Source: Armillaria gallica (Eukaryota; Basidiomycota; Agaricomycetes; Agaricales; Physalacriaceae). Taken from it: 64,000 bases of DNA. The first letter of the stretch is position 1, and every line of letters starts with the position of its first letter. The stretch spans positions 806,001 to 870,000 of the forward strand of contig JBANDB010000018.1 of NCBI GenBank assembly GCA_037576215.1, given 5' to 3'. The notes beneath the pieces were generated by a model. It did not search any database and was not told where the DNA came from. It worked only from the letters and a program-made list of their open reading frames with translations. Shown here in pieces: positions 58,448 through 64,000 of the stretch. The position numbers were made by a program, and so were the translations under genes.

Positions 58448-61400
58448 TTATGGGATTTCTGTTGGTTCGTTAAATGGTTTCGAATATGTTGAAGGATCAT
58501 CGTTGCCGCTGAAGTTGTCCCAGTCTAACTGTTGGTCATACCAAACTTGGTGCCCAGAGTATGGTTCCATATAGGATTGCCAATCTCCTGTGTCATGCTT
58601 GATTCGATTCACCTTTGAGGCGAGGTACTCATTGACGAGTTCCTCTGCATCCATGTCTTCTTCCTTTACCCAGCTGTTCGATTCAGGTCCGTATCCTTTC
58701 CATTTGACGAAGTAGTCTGTAACCCAATGCGATGGCTTGCCAGCCTTTCCTTGGACCCTTTGGTCTCTACTGTCGAGTACTTGCTCAATTTCGTAGTGCT
58801 CCTCCCCGTCAATAAGATCGGGTGGTGGTGGAGGCAGCTGTTCCTGGTTAGGGAATGCAGGTGGTGTGTAGGGCATTAGGAGTGATTCGTTGAATATGGG
58901 ATGGATACGCCAGCCTGGTGGGAGTTTTAATTTATATGCCGAAGCTCTGATCTTGGTGATGATGGGGAAGGGGCCCGTTTTTTTGTCTGCGAGTTTTTTC
59001 TTCGGATGTGGGAGTGCCAGATTGCTCGTATCAAGCCAAACTTTGTCTCCCACTGAGTATTCAACTGCAGGTCATTTCTTTTTGTTGTATTGGGCTTTCA
59101 TCTGGTCGGCGGCTTTTTCAAGTGCTTGCTTTGCCTCGGCATGGATTTTTTGCATCTGTGAAACGAATGTGGTAGAGGCCGGTGTTCTGAAGGGTGCTTG
59201 GGGTTTCGCACCAGGGAGAAGATTGGCATTATAGCCATAGTTAATCTCGAAGGGACTCTTTCCCGTTGTGGAGTGGGTGCGGTTGTTGTGAGCGAAGGCT
59301 GCGAGGGATAGCCATTCTACCCAGTCGTTTTGGCGGTGATTGATGAAGATCTGGAGGTATTTTTCAACCTCCTGATTCACTCGTTCTGTCTGGCCATCAG
59401 TCTGTGGGTGATAGGCGGTGGATATGTTTGCCTTGATTTGAAGCAAGTCATAGAGGTCTTTCATGAACTTGGATACAAACACGGTGCTGCGGTCGCTGAT
59501 GATGACCTGTGGCATTCCGTGTCTGGCATAAACTTCGTCTCGTAAGATTTTGGCCTATCCTTCCAATGACATCTCTGTTGTACATGCGACAGGTATGATT
59601 TCCTTAGAGAAACAGTCGACAATCATTAGGATTGCATCAAAACCATTACTCTTCGGTAAACCAGTCACCATGTCGATGGAGATATGAGTCCATGGTTGGG
59701 AGGGTATTGCATTTGGATGAAGCAGCGCTGCTTTTGCTTGAGTGCTAGACTTGGTTCGTTGGCACGTCTCGCAGCTGTGGACGTAGTCTTCTATGTCTTT
59801 TTTCATCCTGGGCCACCAATATTCTCATAAGACGAGTTCTTTAGTCTTTTCTATGCCGGGGTGTCCCGCCATGATGTGGTCGTGAACTTGTGCGATTATT
59901 TCGCCTCGTAACACGTGGTCGGAAGGAACGTAAATGTGGGAGTCATAATAGATCAGCCCGTCATCCATTTTCAGTCCTCAGTCATGGTTAAGAGAAGTCA
60001 CAATGTTCTTGTCCCATCGGTGGTGGTTGAGCATGGCTTGCTTTATCTTGGAATGGGTTTCCTCGATAGTGGGCATGACTAGTGCCCGGAAGTGCTCGGG
60101 TTTGAGGACGATAACCTCATCGTTGTCCTCCTTTTCCTGCTCGTGATCTGCTCTGTGACTGAGTAAGTTGGCCTTTTTGTTTGCGGTTCCTGATTTGTGG
60201 TGCAGTGTGAAATGGTATTCGGCCAGCTCAGTAACCCAACACGCTTGTTGTCGCTTGAGTTTTTGGGGTTTCTGGAAATATTGTAGATTTTGATGATCTG
60301 TCCATATTTCGAAGTCCTGAGCTGCGCCCATTAGATAGTGCCTCCATTCGTCGAGCGCGAGCATTATTGCGAGCAGTTCCTTGTCGTAAATTTCATAATT
60401 TTGTTCCATAACAGTGAGGGATTTGGACAGAAATGCGACTGGGTGCCATTTTCCATCCTGCTCCTGCGTCAATACTGCACCTATCGCTCCCTCACTGGCA
60501 TCCGCTTCTACTCGGAATTTTCCTTCTTCCGTCGGTATGGCTAGTACCACCTCCTCGGCCAGTAGTCTCTTTAACTCCTCAAAGGCATCCTGTTGTGCTT
60601 TTCCCCACTTCCATGGATTGTTTCCGGTTAGCTGGGTCATTGGTTTGACGACCTTGCTGTACCCCTTGATGAAACATCTGTAGAAGTTGGTAAAGCCTAG
60701 GAACGACTGCAACTGTACTTTCTTGGTTGGTACAGGCCACTCTGCGATTCCTGCGATCTTGACTGGGTCCATGCGGATGCTCCCTTCACTGATGATGACT
60801 CCGAGGTACTCCGTCTCCAAGGTTTCGAACTCGCACTTTTCGGCTTTAAGGAAGAGCTTGTTCTTTCGGAGGAGTCTTAGAACCTCGCACGTGATGCGGC
60901 GATGCTCTTCCTTGGTTTTTGACATGATAAGAATATCATTGAGATAGACGGTAATGGCGCCTGATGCAATGAGGTTCTTGAAAATGTCATTCATCATGCA
61001 CTGGAAGGTAGCGGGCGAATTGGTAAGCCCAAAGAACATAACCATGGGTTCGAATAACCCTCGATTAGTTCTGAATGCCGCCTTCCATTCGTCACCGCTT
61101 TTGATGCACACGTTGTTGTATCCCCACCAGACGTCGAGCTTGGAAAAATATTTGGCATCCCGCAATTTGTCCATCAGTTCCGAGATTAAAGGAAGTGGAT
61201 CACGGTTTTTAATCGTCATCTCATTGAGCTTCCTATAATCTTGGACTGGTCGCAGCTTGCCATCTTTTTTCTTGACAAAGAAGAAAGGCGAAGCCATGGG
61301 CGACTTGGAGGGGCATATTCGTCCACTCGAGAGGTTCTCGTCTAAGAACTTGTCGAGCTCAGCCTGTTCGTTCCGGTTGAGAGGGTAGACCTTGCAATCT

Positions 61401-62640
61401 AGATTGGCGCTCGCATTGGGGGTAAGTTCGATAGCATGGTCCCACGTCTTTGGTTCAGGAAGTTCATCGAAGTTGTCTTTGGCGAACAAATCGTTGAAAT
61501 CCCGACACCATTCTGGGACCATTTCCTCGAACATCCTGGTCTCCTTGTCTGCGTTGGCCATGGCAGTTAAGTCATTAGCGTGATGAGCGCATATGAGAAT
61601 GGCCTGCATGAAGTCTATTGCAAGGATGGTGTCCCCCTCTTCCAGTTCTTCGTCCCACTTGTCGTCGGGATCCGCATCAGGTAGTATGAATGGGTTTTTA
61701 TGGCATTCACACCGTGCAAATGTTAATCCTCCTGTCTTTCAATTGATGATCGGATTATGCTGGGCTAACCAGTCGTGACCGAGGAAGATTTCCTTATCTC
61801 CGAGATCTGTTATGGCTAGATCTATTCGTTCAGAATGATCCCCGATTTTAAGTTCGATCTCGGTGTATTCGGTAATTGATCCCCCCGAGTTCTTGGTTCC
61901 GTCGGCATTATAGACCGGGATTGGGGTGGCTGTTGGCCGAGTCGGGATGTGGTGTTGTTCAACGAATTTTTGATTGATGGCACTGCTGGTGCATCCGCTG
62001 TCTACCAATGCGGTTGTAGAGATATTGGGAAGTGTTCCTGGTGCCTCGAGAATGACAGGGATAACCAGGTCTTTCCCTTTATCGCTTAGTGTGCTGATAA
62101 GTCACTTTGGCTCTTGCAGCTCGTGAAGCCACCAGAGTGCATCAATTCGCTTCATCCCCCTCATTGCTTCGATCATTGACTCAATGACCTCCTCCGTGCG
62201 TGCTTTGTGAATCCAGTTCTTTAGGATTGCCTTCGCTTCCGACTCTGTCCGTGCTTGTACTACGCCACGTAGAGTCCACTCGGCTCCGAATGGTTTGAGC
62301 CATTCTCTATAGGTCTGTCCCTTTGTATAGGTGCGGGACAGTTGCAGGGCCTCTTCAACCTTCGCGTTGACCCATATGGGCTCGACTACCGTCGGTGAGG
62401 TCACCGCATTTTCTAAGTCTAAAGGGGTTAATTTAGCGTTCTTGTTCATCATGAAACTGGTAATGTCCTTGTGGTCAGGTACTTCTTCGAAAGTAGCTAC
62501 CTGATGCCCCCTTTGCACTGCCTGGGCGCTAGCAGCTTCTGAACCTGCGGCTTTCTGGTCGGTCGTGGAATGGGAGGTGCTTTCCGCGAAGGTGCCGTCT
62601 CATGAAGAGACAGCAGGTTGGGCTGACACCGCTGGACGAT
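58448..62640 (-). pseudogene. pol: pol of Ty3/gypsy chromovirus (PR-RT-RH-IN-chromodomain), seven in-frame stops
   Basis: A single reading frame interrupted by stops at 62600-62602, 62102-62104, 61739-61741, 59978-59980, 59825-59827, 59555-59557 and 59072-59074. Protease: LVDSGCTSSAINQKFVE. RT: FFFVKKKDGKLRPVQDYRKL and FGLTNSPATFQ. The active site reads VYLNDILI instead of YLDD (Asn codon at 60938-60940). RNase H: VEADASEGAIGAVL, DKELLAI and KANLLSHRADH, where the family has KADALSRRADH. Integrase: HHCC finger ending CETCQRTK, then ISIDMVTGLP, IISDRSTVF and DGQTERVNQ (D, D, E present). C-terminus: KTGPFPI, and a chromodomain with YFVKWKGYGPESNSW. Five of the seven stops are TGA where relatives usually have Arg; the other two replace Trp. 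Confidence 0.85.
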
Positions 62641-63410
62641 GATTGCCTAGCTTCTCACCGTCGACGAGTGGTCACCTTCACCTGGTTCCTCTGGGCCTGG
62701 GTTCTTAGGCAGGTCCCTCGTTTCGTTTGGCGTTCCCCCATCGTCGGGTCGCCCTTCATCACAATAGGCATTGGCAACTGATCGGGGGCACTTACCCGAC
62801 TCCGGTTCGTCCTCTATAATCTTCAGGACCGAAGGCAAATAGCCCCTCGCTGTGTCCCTCGGCTTCTGTAATTCAGTGTTGCGGGTGCTGTCATCCGTGG
62901 CTGCCGCCAGAGCCCTGTCATGGGATTTAAACTCTGCTAGCCTTGCGGTATTCTCTTTTACCAGAGGAGGTTTTGCTGAAGCTATTCCCTCGAAACTCCC
63001 TGCATGGCAGGGACTCCATAGAGCCGCTTGGTCAGGTAGAAGGACCCGAGGTCATTCTCCTGCCCCATCTGGTCGGACATTCGTCACTGCAGTGGTTCCC
63101 CAAGGGAAGGGCCTTGACTGGTGCTCCGCCATTATGATGGGTGTCACTATGGTAGGTGACTTACCGTCCGCTTTCGCCTGCAATAGGTTACTTGCCAAAC
63201 GTCGAGCCGATAGCTCAATGACTACTGCACCCGTTCCGTGGTTTTCCATAAGTTGATTCTGTTTGTTTAGTTGCTGGTCTGGTTGCGAAGTCGTGGGTAT
63301 ATTCGAATGCGCGGTAGATACTACAGGCGATATATAAGTACAATGATGTGATGTGATAGGCGTACCAGCCAAAACTAAACCCTGATCTGCCGAATAGATT
63401 GAATCGTTAT
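62641..63410 (-). pseudogene. gag-pol linker region of the chromovirus
   Basis: Between gag and the protease frame. A different minus frame is open over 63372-63052 and 62838-62647 (AVVIELSARRLASNLLQAKA; EEPGEGDHSS), interrupted by TGA at 63052-63054. It is probably a spacer or N-terminal pol extension, now out of frame; no domain recognised. Confidence 0.45.
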
Positions 63411-64000
63411 CTAGACAGCGATTTCTTTTACCTCCTCAATCGTTGAGAGGTTATCCTGTAAATCCCAGTAGGTATTTGCGCATCGCAAAGCCTCAGCTCG
63501 GGTTTTGGGCGCGGTAGGGCAGTCGCGCCTGAAATGGCCTTTCTTGCCACATCTAAAGCATATCGATGCTGCCCTGGCTTCGTCGATATTCATTGGCTGT
63601 CCGCGTCCTCCGTAAGTTGTCCCTGTAGCCGTTGTCGTTGTCGGCACAGGGACCTTGGTTTGACCACCCTGTACAGGCATGGTCGTCTTCTGTGATCGTG
63701 CTGGTGGCCCTGTCATTCCTTCTGCCTGTTTGAGGTGCCAATTGAGATCAATTCGGAGTAGGTGAGCCTTCCACGCTGGGTAATCAGTTGGCATGTCTCC
63801 GTCTGACGAGTATATTGTGTTTTTGCTCGACTGGCGGGCGGCCTTTTTGATTTGGTGAAGCATCACCTGGTCGTTGTTGTGTACCCCTGCATGGTAGGCC
63901 AATTCTTCAAAGAGCTGGAAGAATTTGTCACCATCCTTGTGCTCCGATTGCTTCAGTTTCTCCCACTGCGCATATTTTATCTGCGAGTCGGCATCCTTCC
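63411..64000 (-). CDS. gag: gag polyprotein of the chromovirus (5' part outside window)
   Basis: Open on the minus strand from the window edge to a TAG at 63411-63413. It contains the end of the capsid-like domain (FFQLFEELAYHAGVHN and KAHLLRIDLNWHLKQAEGM), a Thr/Pro/Gly-rich linker, and one CCHC zinc knuckle CFRCGKKGHFRRDC near 63540. Gag forms the particle and binds element RNA through the knuckle. No stop interrupts the visible part, although pol is dead. The TAG may be the natural gag terminus, with pol in a different frame (frameshift or readthrough strategy unknown). Confidence 0.8.
   Translation of the reverse strand, partial: KDADSQIKYAQWEKLKQSEHKDGDKFFQLFEELAYHAGVHNNDQVMLHQIKKAARQSSKNTIYSSDGDMPTDYPAWKAHLLRIDLNWHLKQAEGMTGPPARSQKTTMPVQGGQTKVPVPTTTTATGTTYGGRGQPMNIDEARAASICFRCGKKGHFRRDCPTAPKTRAEALRCANTYWDLQDNLSTIEEVKEIAV

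Larger units (their letters stand above)
57664..64000 (-). mobile_element. Ty3/gypsy chromovirus, inactivated, 5' part outside window
   Basis: Minus-strand LTR retrotransposon in the order gag (CCHC), protease, reverse transcriptase, RNase H, integrase with zinc finger, and a C-terminal chromodomain, followed by a G-tract and candidate 3' LTR. Protease-RT-RH-IN order plus the chromodomain defines a chromovirus of the Metaviridae. The 5' LTR and primer-binding site are beyond 64000. Seven in-frame stops in pol and a changed RT active site show that the copy is dead. Confidence 0.85.

Overview
This is a window of nuclear DNA from a filamentous basidiomycete, almost certainly an Agaricomycete. 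The evidence is short introns (about 45-65 nt) with GT..AG ends and CTRAY-like branch points, several protein families I know only from mushroom-forming fungi, a chromodomain Ty3/gypsy retrotransposon, and fragments of KDZ-type transposase. I cannot name the species.

Layout. (1) 1-11541: four paralogous multi-exon genes for a membrane-anchored class A flavoprotein monooxygenase-like enzyme, in strictly alternating orientation (+,-,+,-); the first is cut by the window edge. (2) 11542-17600: mostly non-coding, with an ATCACA-rich tract, a GC-rich Asp/Gly/Pro-rich candidate gene, three GCGTGG-motif clusters, an unrecognised minus-strand gene, and a fragment resembling the DUF3435/FluG recombinase-like family. 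(3) 17607-22550: repeat unit A, holding a decayed KDZ-transposase fragment, a leader with three 19-nt hairpins, and an intact 966-aa gene of an Agaricomycete multi-copy family without known function. (4) 22578-27210: a cluster of broken host-gene pieces: an insulin-degrading-enzyme (M16) fragment, an Argonaute reduced to L2-MID-PIWI with its first catalytic Asp replaced by Gly, and an importin-13-like karyopherin fragment. (5) 27211-42374: a seven-helix-like membrane protein gene (29.1-30.6 kb), a proline-rich hypothetical gene (33.0-34.5 kb) and a large Cys-rich/HECT-like hypothetical gene (38.3-42.4 kb), separated by long stretches in which I recognise nothing. (6) 42727-46407: repeat unit B, a second, internally deleted copy of unit A. 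(7) 46408-57480: a long inverted repeat, an F-box-like gene, an intact integrase-core (DDE) protein gene, and an inverted partial repeat copy (C). (8) 57664-64000: a minus-strand chromovirus with 3' LTR, pol and partial gag, inactivated by stop codons and catalytic changes that mostly look like CpG transitions.

The window reads as a repeat-rich, decaying compartment next to an expanded monooxygenase cluster. The same CpG-to-TpG/CpA mutation pattern is visible in the retrotransposon and between repeat copies. This suggests cytosine-methylation-linked or RIP-like decay, in the neighbourhood of an Argonaute remnant and a long inverted repeat that could make double-stranded RNA; any functional link between these is conjecture.
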